A DNA stretch of 30,362 nucleotides from JAOZTV01 sp965371805 (GCA_965371805.1 CBDUZW010000063.1:1-30362), one strand, 5' to 3'. Numbered from the stretch's first letter, positions 17,851 to 26,337 are shown. Numbers and translations are program-made. The notes: a model not told the origin generated them from the sequence alone.

Positions 17851-19866
17851 ATGAAAAAACAATTTTTTATTTTAATTATTTTATCCGGTTTAGTTTTATT
17901 TTGCTCTTCAGTATTTCCAGCTGAAATCAAAAAGGACAGAACTCTTTCTCCATATTTTTTTATTAAAAATGGTGATTCATCAGTTGATTTTCTGCCATTA
18001 CAGTCAACTGATGTTAAGGTAAACATTTCAGGTGTAATAGCTGAAGTAATTGTTACTCAACAGTATAAAAACAATGGTACCAGAGCAATAAATGCCCGAT
18101 ATATTTTCCCTGCTTCTACACAGGCTGCTGTTTTTGGCATGAAAATGATAATTGGAAAAAAAATCATTAAAGCAAAAATTATGGAAAGAAAAAAAGCAAA
18201 ATCAACCTTTGAAAAAGCTAAAAAGATGGGAAAGAGTGCTTCTCTCTTACAAAAACACCGACCAAATGTATTTAGTATGGATGTAGCAAATATTATGCCC
18301 GGTGATAATATCCTGGTTAAATTAAGTTATACAGAATTATTAGTTCCAAAAGATAATAACTACCAGTTTGTATTTCCAACTGTTGTAGGTCCAAGATATT
18401 CAAACACTTCTGTAAATCCAGCTTCAGATACTGAAAAATGGATAAGTAACCCCTATTTTAAAAAAAATAATCCTGGTTATGATACAAATGAAGAAACTCA
18501 ATCTGAACAAATGCGCTTTAATATTAGTACAAGTATTGCGACAAGTATTCCCATTCAGGAATTGACTTCGCCCACTCATATAATTGACATTAACTGGAAA
18601 AGTGAATCACAGGCTGAGATATCTCTCCTGGAGAAAAGCAAAACAGTATCAGATCGTGATTATATTTTGAAGTATCGATTAGCCGGAGAAGAAATACTCT
18701 CAGGATTAATGCTTCAAGAAGGAGAAAAGGAAAACTTTTTTCTCTTGATGGTACAACCGCCAAAACAAATAATAAAAGAAAATATTCCTCCAAGAGAATA
18801 TATATTTGTTGTTGACGTATCAGGTTCTATGTATGGATTCCCGTTGAATATTTCAAAAAACTTATTAAAAAATCTTATAAAGAATTTAAGATCAATTGAT
18901 AAATTTAATGTTTTACTTTTCGCAGGATCTTCTACCTTATTATCACAACAATCAATTCCGGCAAATCCTGAAAACATTACGAAAGCAATTGATTTTATAA
19001 ATAGACGTCAGGGCGGTGGAGGAACAGAGCTTTTAAGAGCTATCAAACGATCAATTAACTTACCTCATGAGGAGAATTCATCAAGAAGTATTATAATTGT
19101 GACAGACGGATATGTAAGTTTTGAAGAAGATGTATTTGGTTATATCCGTAGTAATCTGAATAAAACCAATGTTTTTGCCTTCGGGATCGGCAGTAGTGTT
19201 AACAGGTATTTAATAGAAGGAATTGCAAAAGCTGGTTATGGAGAACCATTTATTATAACTAAACCCTCTTTTGCAGACAGACAGGCAGAAAAATTCCGTA
19301 AATATATAAATTCTCCAATCTTAACAAATATTTCCATTGATTATGATTCTTTCGAAACCTATAATATAGAACCCTCCAGCATTTCTGATCTTTTTGCAAA
19401 ACGTCCTATTATTGTTTTTGGGAAATGGAAAGGTAAATGCAGTGGGACTATAAAAATAAAAGGAACTAATAGTGAGGGTTTATATGAAAAAACGATTGAT
19501 ATTTCAAAGATGAATATTAGCAGAAAGCATCCATCATTAAAATATTTATGGGCTAGGGCTCGTTTAAGTAATCTTAGTGATTATAATTTTTTCCCTCCTG
19601 ATGTGGATAGAAAAAAAGAAATTATCTCTTTAGGACTTAAATATAATTTATTAACAAAACATACCTCTTTTGTGGCTGTTTATGAAAAAATCCGCAACAA
19701 AACTGGTGATAGTTCCGACGTAAAGCAGCCACTCCACTTACCAGAAGGAGTTTCAAACAAGGCAATAGGCAATTCTATTTCAAAAACACCTGAGCCTGAA
19801 TTATTACTTTTATTAGTTATGTTCCTGTTTTTTTATATCAGATATTCAGTTTATAAAAAAAAATAA
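17851..19866 (+). CDS. Secreted VIT and VWA domain protein with a PEP-CTERM-like sorting tail
   Basis: This 671-residue protein has a signal peptide (about 1-24, cleaved after FPA), a VIT domain (about 45-180, with an IFPASTQAAVFGMKM segment and HRPNVFSMDVANIMPGD), and a von Willebrand factor A domain (about 315-480). The metal site is intact: DxSxS at Asp322/Ser324/Ser326, Thr392 and Asp419. The last 26 residues are TPEPE, a 17-residue hydrophobic helix and a YKKK end, which is the tripartite layout of PEP-CTERM signals recognised by exosortases. An exosortase gene is next, so this is very likely its dedicated substrate: exported, cut at the tail and handed to an envelope anchor. Related inter-alpha-trypsin-inhibitor-like proteins are known sortase or exosortase targets. 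GGAGGT at 17841-17846 supports the start. The binding partner is unknown. Confidence 0.85.
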   Translation: MKKQFFILIILSGLVLFCSSVFPAEIKKDRTLSPYFFIKNGDSSVDFLPLQSTDVKVNISGVIAEVIVTQQYKNNGTRAINARYIFPASTQAAVFGMKMIIGKKIIKAKIMERKKAKSTFEKAKKMGKSASLLQKHRPNVFSMDVANIMPGDNILVKLSYTELLVPKDNNYQFVFPTVVGPRYSNTSVNPASDTEKWISNPYFKKNNPGYDTNEETQSEQMRFNISTSIATSIPIQELTSPTHIIDINWKSESQAEISLLEKSKTVSDRDYILKYRLAGEEILSGLMLQEGEKENFFLLMVQPPKQIIKENIPPREYIFVVDVSGSMYGFPLNISKNLLKNLIKNLRSIDKFNVLLFAGSSTLLSQQSIPANPENITKAIDFINRRQGGGGTELLRAIKRSINLPHEENSSRSIIIVTDGYVSFEEDVFGYIRSNLNKTNVFAFGIGSSVNRYLIEGIAKAGYGEPFIITKPSFADRQAEKFRKYINSPILTNISIDYDSFETYNIEPSSISDLFAKRPIIVFGKWKGKCSGTIKIKGTNSEGLYEKTIDISKMNISRKHPSLKYLWARARLSNLSDYNFFPPDVDRKKEIISLGLKYNLLTKHTSFVAVYEKIRNKTGDSSDVKQPLHLPEGVSNKAIGNSISKTPEPELLLLLVMFLFFYIRYSVYKKK

Positions 19867-19874
19867 ATTATTGA

Positions 19875-19932
19875 GACTAAGGGCTCGAGTAAAAATAAAT
19901 TACCAAACTTATTTATACGCGAACCCTAAGTC
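19875..19932 (+). other. Hairpin A between the VIT/VWA and exosortase genes
   Basis: GACTAAGGGCTCG (19875-19887) pairs with CGAACCCTAAGTC (19920-19932): 13 bp with two mismatches. The loop holds an inner AAATAA/TTATTT pairing. The 3' arm shares AGTC (19929-19932) with the next hairpin, so the two structures compete. Confidence 0.55.
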
Positions 19933-19967
19933 CTGAAAAAAAATTGGTGTTTTTATTCAGGACTTTT
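19929..19967 (+). terminator. Hairpin B, terminator-like, upstream of the exosortase
   Basis: AGTCCTGAA (19929-19937) and TTCAGGACT (19956-19964) form a perfect 9-bp stem, and the A-rich and T-rich loop edges can extend it. A short T run (19964-19967) follows. It could end VIT/VWA transcripts while letting some reach the exosortase, lowering enzyme relative to substrate. The T tract is short, so termination may be partial. Confidence 0.55.
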
Positions 19968-20012
19968 CAATCCAAATATATATAATGAATTTTATGACAC
20001 AAAGGAGATAGA

Positions 20013-20753
20013 ATGAATACTTTAAAGAAATACCTATATCTAATTGATTATCAATTATATATCCTATATATACTAATTTTAATGTTCGTTTTTGCTATTA
20101 AATACCATTATAGTATTGCAACATCTGATGATCTCGAGTGGATTCTGAAACCAACTTCAAGACTTGTTGGATTAATTTTAAATAAACCATTTATCAAGGA
20201 AAGCTGTTCTGGCTATGTTAATTGGGAATGTAATATAATTATTGCAAAATCATGTGCCGGAATTAATTTCTTTATTACTGCTTTTTGCATGAACACCTTC
20301 ATACCACTCAAAAGCACAAATATCTTATTAAAAAAAATTCAATTTATTATTAAACAAATAATAATAGTCTATATATTTACTATTCTTGTTAATACAATCC
20401 GTATAATCATTAGTATATATATATTAAAAGCAGATATCTATTCTGGCTGGCTTACTAAGACAGAGGTTCATAAATTCACAGGCATAATAATATTTTTCAC
20501 ATCTCTTTGTTTCCTCCATATAATTTCTATTAAAGTTTTTCAAAAAAGGAGAATGATCCCATCTCTAATGAATCCTTTTATATGGTACATTATTATTCTT
20601 TTATTAATACCGCTTTTAAATGGCTTTTTTACTCAACATAATAATCAATTTCTAAGCTATAGTATTTCAGTGATCTCTATAGCTCTATTCATAATAGGAA
20701 TAATTTTTTCAATTCAGTATATATATAAAAGAATAAAAAACAGATCTATATAA
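20013..20753 (+). CDS. Exosortase family protein (XrtK-like, tentative)
   Basis: This 246-residue protein has about seven membrane helices and the three catalytic residues of exosortases in the right order: Cys81 in AKSCAGINFF, Arg130 in LVNTIRIII and His153 in EVHKFTGIIIFF. Exosortases are inner-membrane transpeptidase-like enzymes that cut C-terminal tails at PEP-like motifs as proteins leave the cell. The upstream VIT/VWA protein ends in TPEPE plus helix plus lysines, which makes it the obvious substrate. The protein is short and lacks the extra EpsI domain seen in polysaccharide-linked exosortases. The neighbouring CreBC-like pair recalls loci carrying single-substrate types such as exosortase K; that subtype is from memory and should be treated as tentative. 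AAAGGAGAT lies just before the ATG. Confidence 0.85.
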   Translation: MNTLKKYLYLIDYQLYILYILILMFVFAIKYHYSIATSDDLEWILKPTSRLVGLILNKPFIKESCSGYVNWECNIIIAKSCAGINFFITAFCMNTFIPLKSTNILLKKIQFIIKQIIIVYIFTILVNTIRIIISIYILKADIYSGWLTKTEVHKFTGIIIFFTSLCFLHIISIKVFQKRRMIPSLMNPFIWYIIILLLIPLLNGFFTQHNNQFLSYSISVISIALFIIGIIFSIQYIYKRIKNRSI

Positions 20754-20764
20754 ATGTAAGTTGA

Positions 20765-20793
20765 TTGACTTTAAATTATGGAATTGATACAAT
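20765..20793 (+). promoter_or_regulatory. Promoter of the CreBC-like pair
   Basis: TTGACT (20765-20770), a 17-base spacer and TACAAT (20788-20793) lie between the exosortase stop and the response regulator start. Transcription would start near 20800, at the AAGGA ribosome site, leaving a very short leader. The regulator pair can thus be expressed apart from the exosortase. Confidence 0.65.
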
Positions 20794-20811
20794 TTTTATA
20801 AGGATTTTAAT

Positions 20812-21501
20812 ATGAAAACTAAAATATTATTAGTTGAAGATGAAGGTGGAATTGTAGATAATATAATATACGCCTTAAAAACAGATGGATTTGATATAAA
20901 ATGGTGCCTAACAGGTCAAGAGGCTCTACATTCTCTAAAGAATGAACAGATCTCATTAATCATTCTTGATGTTGGACTTCCTGATATAAACGGATTTGAA
21001 CTTTTTAAAGAAATCAGAAAACTAACCCAGATACCCATTATCTTTCTTACTGCCCGTTCTGAAGAAGTAGACAGGATAGTTGGTCTGGAAATGGGTGCAG
21101 ATGATTATGTAACTAAACCATTTAGCCCCAGAGAACTTGCTGCACGCATTAAGGCTGTTTTACGAAGATTTAAAAGTGTAAAAGCAGATATTGAACTGGT
21201 CAAATCAAATATACCGTTCAGTCTGGATGATAATAAGAAAAATATATCATATATGAATATAATACTACCCATGTCTCATTTTGAATATAGGATACTGGAA
21301 ATCTTGATCCAACATCCCGGTTGGGTTTTCAGTAGAGGCCAGTTAATGCAAAAAGTCTGGGAAGATACTGAGATAATTGAAGATAGAACAATTGATGCTC
21401 ATATTAAAAATATCCGTTCGAAACTAAAAAAGATCACACCGGATTGTGATCCAATTATAACACACCGTGGCATTGGATATAGCCTCAGGGAAGATTGGTG
21501 A
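20812..21501 (+). CDS. OmpR-family response regulator, CreB-like
   Basis: This 229-residue protein has a receiver domain (about 1-120) with acidic pocket Asp10/Glu11, phospho-acceptor Asp53 in LIILDVGLPD, Thr80 and Lys102, and a winged-helix DNA-binding domain (about 135-228) ending DRTIDAHIKNIRSKLKK...RGIGYSLRE. Stretches such as LDVGLPDINGFEL, FLTARSEEVDRIVGLEMGADDYV and KPFSPREL are very close to CreB, the regulator of the carbon-source and envelope-stress responsive CreBC system of enterobacteria. Its partner kinase overlaps it by 4 bases. Because it follows the exosortase/VIT-VWA genes, these or other envelope genes are likely targets. The creD gene often linked to creBC is absent from the window. 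An AAGGA lies about 8 bases before the ATG. Confidence 0.9.
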   Translation: MKTKILLVEDEGGIVDNIIYALKTDGFDIKWCLTGQEALHSLKNEQISLIILDVGLPDINGFELFKEIRKLTQIPIIFLTARSEEVDRIVGLEMGADDYVTKPFSPRELAARIKAVLRRFKSVKADIELVKSNIPFSLDDNKKNISYMNIILPMSHFEYRILEILIQHPGWVFSRGQLMQKVWEDTEIIEDRTIDAHIKNIRSKLKKITPDCDPIITHRGIGYSLREDW

Positions 21502-22961
21502 GAATTCAATTCCGTCTTTTATTAGGATTTGCTATAGTTCTGGCCTGTGGTTTCTATTTTCTAATTTTCTGGACCACATCCGATGTAAATAGCCAGCCCA
21601 AAAAAGCCATGGAAGAATCAATGGTGGATATGGCAAATCTTGTAGCATCTTATTTAGAATTGAAAGTAAAACAATCTGATATAAAAGTAAATGAATTAAA
21701 AGAAATTTTAGATAAAACAAAAAAAAGAGAATTTTTAGCCCAGATATATGAGTTAAAAAAAAATACAATTAATTTCAGAATTTTTGTAATTAATCAAAAT
21801 GGAATCGTAATCTTTGATTCAGAAAATAGTAGTGAAGTTGGAAAAGATTATTCCAGATGGAATGATGTAAAAAAAACATTTAAGGGTGAGTACGGAGCAC
21901 GGACAACCCTGAAAGATCCAGATGATCCAAGTTCCAGTTCCGCTTATGTATCTGCTCCAATTTATTCATATAGGAAAATCATTGGTGTCTGCACTATCGT
22001 AAAATCATGGAAAAGTATTCATACGTTTATAAGAACAACTCAGAAAAATTTTATTCTTACAGCCATTATTGGTTTTGTTATTATTATTTTTTTAAGCTAT
22101 TTTATTTCCCTCTGGATTACACGTCCTATAAAGAAACTTACAAATTATGCTAATTCAATAAAGGCTGGAGAGCGACTTGATCTCCCCTCTTTAGGAAAGG
22201 GTGAGATCAAGACTTTAGGTGACTCCTTTGAAAAAATGAAAGATTCTCTGGAAGGAAAAAAATATGTTGAAAAATATGTTCAAAATTTAACTCACCAGTT
22301 AAAAGGTCCCATTTCCAGTATTAAAGGTGCTGCTGAACTATTACAGGAAGAATTACCGGAAAATGACAGGATTAAATTTATTTCTAATATAGAAAAAGAA
22401 AATAACCGTATCCAGAGAATCGTTGACCACTTGTTAAAATTATCGGCAATTGAGAGACAAAGAGGACTTCAAAATATAGAAAAAATTGATTTAAAGGATA
22501 TTATCGAGGAGATAATTGAAAGTCATTCTCCAATAATTAATCAAAAAAAAATAAGCATTATCAATACAATTACAGAACCCTGTATTTTCTATGGAGAAAG
22601 ATTTTTAATGTTACAGGCCATATTGAATCTGGTTCAAAATGCAGTAGATTTTACACCTAAAAATGGTCTAATCACCATTAAACATGAAAATTTAAATAAT
22701 CAATTAATATTAAAAATTATAGATAATGGACCTGGAATCCCGGAATATGCTCTGCCTCAGGTTTTTAATAAATTTTATTCTCTTCCAAGAGTTGACTCCG
22801 GACAGAAAAGTTCAGGTCTTGGGCTTTCATTTGTTAAAGAAGTAGCAAAACTTCATGGAGGAGAGACTAAAGTTCTAAATAATAAAAATCAGGGTGTTAC
22901 TTCTATTATTACTATCAGTACTGAAATAAGAAAAAAGCACGTACGCTTTGCCGGGTTTTAG
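21498..22961 (+). CDS. Sensor histidine kinase, CreC-like
   Basis: The 487-residue kinase starts best at the GTG at 21498, which gives the MRIQFRLLLG opening shared with CreC and a GTGA overlap with the regulator stop; a TTG three bases earlier is also in frame. It has two membrane helices (about 5-27 and 185-207) flanking a periplasmic cache-like sensor domain, a HAMP (about 208-250), HisKA with His266 in THQLKGP, and an HATPase domain with N box (NLVQNAVDF), G1 (DNGPGIP) and G2 (SSGLGLSFV). The H box has Gln where Glu is usual, which could alter phosphatase activity. It should sense an envelope signal and phosphorylate the adjacent CreB-like regulator. Confidence 0.88.
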   Translation: MRIQFRLLLGFAIVLACGFYFLIFWTTSDVNSQPKKAMEESMVDMANLVASYLELKVKQSDIKVNELKEILDKTKKREFLAQIYELKKNTINFRIFVINQNGIVIFDSENSSEVGKDYSRWNDVKKTFKGEYGARTTLKDPDDPSSSSAYVSAPIYSYRKIIGVCTIVKSWKSIHTFIRTTQKNFILTAIIGFVIIIFLSYFISLWITRPIKKLTNYANSIKAGERLDLPSLGKGEIKTLGDSFEKMKDSLEGKKYVEKYVQNLTHQLKGPISSIKGAAELLQEELPENDRIKFISNIEKENNRIQRIVDHLLKLSAIERQRGLQNIEKIDLKDIIEEIIESHSPIINQKKISIINTITEPCIFYGERFLMLQAILNLVQNAVDFTPKNGLITIKHENLNNQLILKIIDNGPGIPEYALPQVFNKFYSLPRVDSGQKSSGLGLSFVKEVAKLHGGETKVLNNKNQGVTSIITISTEIRKKHVRFAGF

Positions 22962-23032
22962 ATTAAGAATAATTAAATAAGAATTAAATCGTTTATTGCA
23001 GACATATAATAATTTGGAAAATTTGTCTATAT

Positions 23033-23068
23033 AAAAAAAAGGGTGAACACACTGGTTCACCCTTTTTT
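23033..23068. terminator. Bidirectional rho-independent terminator
   Basis: GGGTGAAC (23041-23048), loop ACACTG and GTTCACCC (23055-23062) make a perfect 8-bp stem. It is flanked by an A run (23033-23040) and a T run (23063-23068). It closes the sensor kinase on the plus strand and the prepilin gene on the minus strand. Confidence 0.92.
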
Positions 23069-23092
23069 GTATTTTAAGTATTAGTTACAAAA

Positions 23093-23713
23093 TTATTTTA
23101 ATCTGAAGCCAATATCATCTTCTCCCAAAACTGGTTCTACTGCAGTATCTATAACCTGATTATACCCGGTATCAGCAGCTCTATTCTCACCAGCTGATAA
23201 TATATAGACTGCATAGGTTGTATATGTAGGACTATTCCATAAACTTCTGATATTGCAGGAGTAATGTGTCCCCCATGGATCTGCATCAACTGTAGTTAGA
23301 TAAGGGCCAAACCATTTAAATTTACCGGTAGCAGCATACTGGTTCAATACATCTGTTGTACCACCCGGAGTATTTCTTGCCAGATGATTATTAAATGTAT
23401 CTGCCCAAGCAGCCCACGGGCCAGTACTATTCCACTGAGCAATACCGCCTGACATTGGATCTCCTGTGCTATATAGTATACGGTAATAATCATTTGTGGA
23501 TGGCGCATCTGCTTTTGTTGGCCACTTACCAAGGTCTTTATAGAAAGTTGCCATCGCAGCAGCGATAACCTGAGTTTCATTATTCGCTCTTGCAATTTTG
23601 GAATCATTTATACTCTTTACAATACTTGGCGTTAAGATTGCAGCGAGTATTGCGACTACAGCTAGAACAACGACCACTTCAATTAGTGTGAAACCTGAGT
23701 TTTTTCTATTCAT
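23093..23713 (-). CDS. GspG-like type IV prepilin / pseudopilin (copy 1)
   Basis: The 206-residue protein begins with a class III signal: a short basic leader, Gly7, then FTLIEVVVVLAVVAILAAILTP, which prepilin peptidase would cut after Gly7 and whose Glu5 is needed for assembly. The rest resembles the GspG/T2SSG major pseudopilin: helix with ETQVIAAAMATFYKDLGKWP, then a KFKWFGPYL...DPWGTHYSCN segment and a C-terminal ILSAGENR...DDIGF element, like the GspG region that binds calcium. It would form a periplasmic pseudopilus or surface pilus. AAGGGAGAG precedes the ATG. A paralogue lies 157 bases upstream. No pilus ATPase, platform protein or prepilin peptidase is in the window. Confidence 0.88.
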   Translation of the reverse strand: MNRKNSGFTLIEVVVVLAVVAILAAILTPSIVKSINDSKIARANNETQVIAAAMATFYKDLGKWPTKADAPSTNDYYRILYSTGDPMSGGIAQWNSTGPWAAWADTFNNHLARNTPGGTTDVLNQYAATGKFKWFGPYLTTVDADPWGTHYSCNIRSLWNSPTYTTYAVYILSAGENRAADTGYNQVIDTAVEPVLGEDDIGFRLK

Positions 23714-23870
23714 ATTCTCTCCCTTTTAAAATTATTAAATCGATGGAATATTAATTTTCTAATACTACATAAGACATTATTAAACTCCGGCAATGATAGT
23801 ACATTCATACCAAAGTGCAGAATAATAATTGAAGTCTTAATATTAAATCAATTTCCGAAATAATTTCAGA

Positions 23871-24467
23871 TTAATCCATCGTAAAAAGTATATCATCTCC
23901 GCCAACTTTTGTTGCTACAGTATCAAGCTGTGTATAAGTAGTTTGAACGATTCTATCAGGACCAGCAGACAATATACCAACAAAATTAGTTGTATTACTA
24001 TACAGATATTCAACATTACAAGCGTACCGACCTCCCCATGGGTCAGCTTTAACCTCTACTATATAGGGCCCGTTCCATTTCAGTTCTCCGGTTGTGACAT
24101 AAGGTCCTGGAGCTACCGCCACACCCTTAGGAGTATTAGCAAGCAATTGATTTGAAAAAGTATCTGTAGTGACTACAGTTGTAGCTATTATCCAATCAGC
24201 CACACCGGTAGGTATTGTTCCTGCTCCAACTAATAAGAGAAGCGCGTCAGCAGTAGAAGTTCCATTAGCCGTTGGCCATCTTCCTACATCTTTATAAAAA
24301 CTAGCAAGTGATGCTGCAATAACCTGTGTTTCATTATTTGCTCTTGCTACTTTTGAATCATTAATATTCTTAACAATATTTGGTGTCAAAATAGCCGCAA
24401 GAATTGCAACAACTGCTAGAACAACAACAACCTCAACAAGTGTAAAACCTGAATTTTTCTTTTTCAT
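23871..24467 (-). CDS. GspG-like type IV prepilin / pseudopilin (copy 2)
   Basis: This 198-residue paralogue of the neighbouring prepilin has an almost identical N terminus (GFTLVEVVVVLAVVAILAAILTP, then IVKNINDSKVARANNETQVIAA) and a more divergent middle. It keeps the KWNGPYI, KADPWGGRYACN and ILSAGPDR...DDILF elements. I start it at the ATG at 24465-24467, where GGAGGT lies 7 bases upstream. An in-frame ATG nine codons earlier would put this ribosome site inside the gene and lengthen the prepilin leader. The near-identical helices with different heads suggest a duplication, giving two subunits of one fibre or two alternatives. It is divergent from the HtrA-like gene, 187 bases away. Confidence 0.88.
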   Translation of the reverse strand: MKKKNSGFTLVEVVVVLAVVAILAAILTPNIVKNINDSKVARANNETQVIAASLASFYKDVGRWPTANGTSTADALLLLVGAGTIPTGVADWIIATTVVTTDTFSNQLLANTPKGVAVAPGPYVTTGELKWNGPYIVEVKADPWGGRYACNVEYLYSNTTNFVGILSAGPDRIVQTTYTQLDTVATKVGGDDILFTMD

Positions 24468-24599
24468 AATATAACCTCCTTTATTTAAAAACATTTTTTA
24501 TCTTATACTAATAGACATTTTAAATCAAGAAAAGTTCATATATTTATATATTTTGAAACTATTTGTGCCTATTCGACATCTTATTATTATGAAACATAT

Positions 24600-24628
24600 T
24601 TGATATTTTTAATGATTTAAGGTAATAT
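24600..24628 (+). promoter_or_regulatory. Promoter of the HtrA-like gene
   Basis: TTGATA (24600-24605), a 17-base spacer and TAATAT (24623-24628) precede an AAAAGGAG ribosome site (24641-24648) and the ATG at 24655. Confidence 0.6.
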
Positions 24629-24654
24629 CTAATGTTTTTTAAAAGGAGTTTTAC

Positions 24655-26337
24655 ATGAAAAAATTTTTATTATTTACACTTTTAGTTATAATGTTTACTT
24701 TCACAATTTCAGCAAAATCAGATAATTCTATTTATAATTTTGAAAAAGAAGTAAAAAAGATTTTGAAGAAAACGACACCTTCCATTGTTAAAGTTGTAGC
24801 TGAAAATCATCGTAAATATATTGCTACCGGAATAGTAATCAATAAGTTTCAGGTCCTTTCAAATATTATGGTTACGAGATATCATTATAATAAAATATAC
24901 ATTGAAACAAAAGAAGGAGTTAAAATCCCGGTAAAATTGGTTGGTAAAGACAAACGCACAGGATTAATTCTTTTAGAGTATAAAAACAAAAAATTATCTC
25001 CTATCAAGATTGGCAAAGCTGCTGAGATTGGTGACTGGGTTGTATTAATTGGTGCATTTTATAATAAACTTCCAGCAATATATAACGGCATTGTCAGCAG
25101 TTCATCAAAAGATGAACTGATTTTAAATGCACCAATACCTCCCGGTGGAATTGGAAGTGCTGTTTTAAATAGAGATGGAGATTTAATAGGAGTTGTCAGA
25201 GGTAGATTGAAATTCTCCTCTTCTCCCAGCTACATCTTTAAAAGTGATGGTGGTAATATAACAATTTCCAGTAAAAAATCTAAAGGAGAGAATCTCTGTT
25301 ATGCTGTCCCGATTCAAAGAATTAAAACTATTGTCTCTCAATTAAAAAAATATGGAAAGGCAAAATGGGGATGGCTTGGTGTAAACATAGATCTATATAA
25401 AACAAAGAGAGGTGTTTTAATAACATCAATAATTAAGGACTCTCCTGCATCCAGTTCAGAACTGAGAAAAGGTGATATTATTGTTAACATTAATAATAAA
25501 GATATTAATACTGTTAAAGACCTTCAAAGAGCAATACGAAGAATTATGCCGGGAACAAAAGTAAAATTTCTGGTTGTTAGAAATGGAAAAAATAAAAGTT
25601 ATTCTGTAAAAATAGGAGAAAAAAAAGGATATGAGGTAAGTAAAACTTATAAATTTGATATCCCTGAAGGCCTGAAAAACATTAAAATATTTGATGAAAT
25701 CAGCAGATTTCCTAAGATAGATATTGAAAAATTTAAAATAAATATTTTAGGAACACCGAAACTTGGAGTCATGATAAAAGAATTAAATGAAAAAGATGCA
25801 ATAAAATTTAAATCAAAAAAAAATTATGGGCTACTTGTCACTGATGTAATCAAAAACAGTGCTGCAAAAAAATATGGTATTAAAAAATGGGATATATTGA
25901 TTGGCTCAAATGGTAAAAAAATCAAAACCAATAATGATCTCCGGTCAATTCTTATTAAAAGTAACCCAATGAAGAAAATCCCTTTTATAGTTTCAAGGAA
26001 TGGAGAAATTAAAACTATTCATGTGATCCCTAAACATAATTATACATTTAATAAAGACATTTTAAGAGAATCACTAAAAGACATTTCATTATTTGTTTCA
26101 GATGAATTTGATTTCAATAATAAGATGAGAATCAATGATCTTAAAAGGAAGCTCAAAATTCTGCATGAAAAGGAAAAACATATTTCCGCCAATGATAAAG
26201 ATAAAATTAAAAAAGAGATCTCTATGATAAAATTAAGTATAAAAAAAAGATATAAACTTGAATATAAAAAGATGAAAGAGGAACAGCTAAAGATCAAAAA
26301 AAAACTTAAGGCTCTCGAGAAAAAATTGAATGAATAA
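24655..26337 (+). CDS. HtrA/DegP-like protein with two PDZ domains and no catalytic triad
   Basis: The 560-residue protein has a signal peptide (about 1-20), a trypsin-like domain (about 30-230), PDZ1 (about 238-322), PDZ2 (about 366-460) and a lysine-rich coiled-coil tail (about 480-560). This is the DegP order with an added tail. By alignment to conserved motifs all three catalytic residues are replaced: TNNHV becomes SNIMV (His to Met72), TDLAVL becomes TGLILL (Asp to Gly103), and GNSGGPL becomes GIGSAVL (Ser to Ile166). The fold signatures around them remain (VLNRDGDLIGVV and two PDZ cores with DSPASSSELRKGDIIV and NSAAKKYGIKKWDILI). It is probably a periplasmic binding or chaperone protein rather than a protease. 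It ends 13 bases from the convergent DUF1684 gene. Confidence 0.82.
   Translation: MKKFLLFTLLVIMFTFTISAKSDNSIYNFEKEVKKILKKTTPSIVKVVAENHRKYIATGIVINKFQVLSNIMVTRYHYNKIYIETKEGVKIPVKLVGKDKRTGLILLEYKNKKLSPIKIGKAAEIGDWVVLIGAFYNKLPAIYNGIVSSSSKDELILNAPIPPGGIGSAVLNRDGDLIGVVRGRLKFSSSPSYIFKSDGGNITISSKKSKGENLCYAVPIQRIKTIVSQLKKYGKAKWGWLGVNIDLYKTKRGVLITSIIKDSPASSSELRKGDIIVNINNKDINTVKDLQRAIRRIMPGTKVKFLVVRNGKNKSYSVKIGEKKGYEVSKTYKFDIPEGLKNIKIFDEISRFPKIDIEKFKINILGTPKLGVMIKELNEKDAIKFKSKKNYGLLVTDVIKNSAAKKYGIKKWDILIGSNGKKIKTNNDLRSILIKSNPMKKIPFIVSRNGEIKTIHVIPKHNYTFNKDILRESLKDISLFVSDEFDFNNKMRINDLKRKLKILHEKEKHISANDKDKIKKEISMIKLSIKKRYKLEYKKMKEEQLKIKKKLKALEKKLNE

Noticed and set aside
17851..17925. Lipoprotein signal in the VIT/VWA protein (LVLFCSS)
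   Set aside because: Phe precedes the Cys where a small residue is required; cleavage after FPA by signal peptidase I fits better.
24468..24494. Upstream ATG start for prepilin copy 2
   Set aside because: It would add nine codons spanning the GGAGGT ribosome site; prepilin leaders are short and basic, and MKKKNSG fits exactly.
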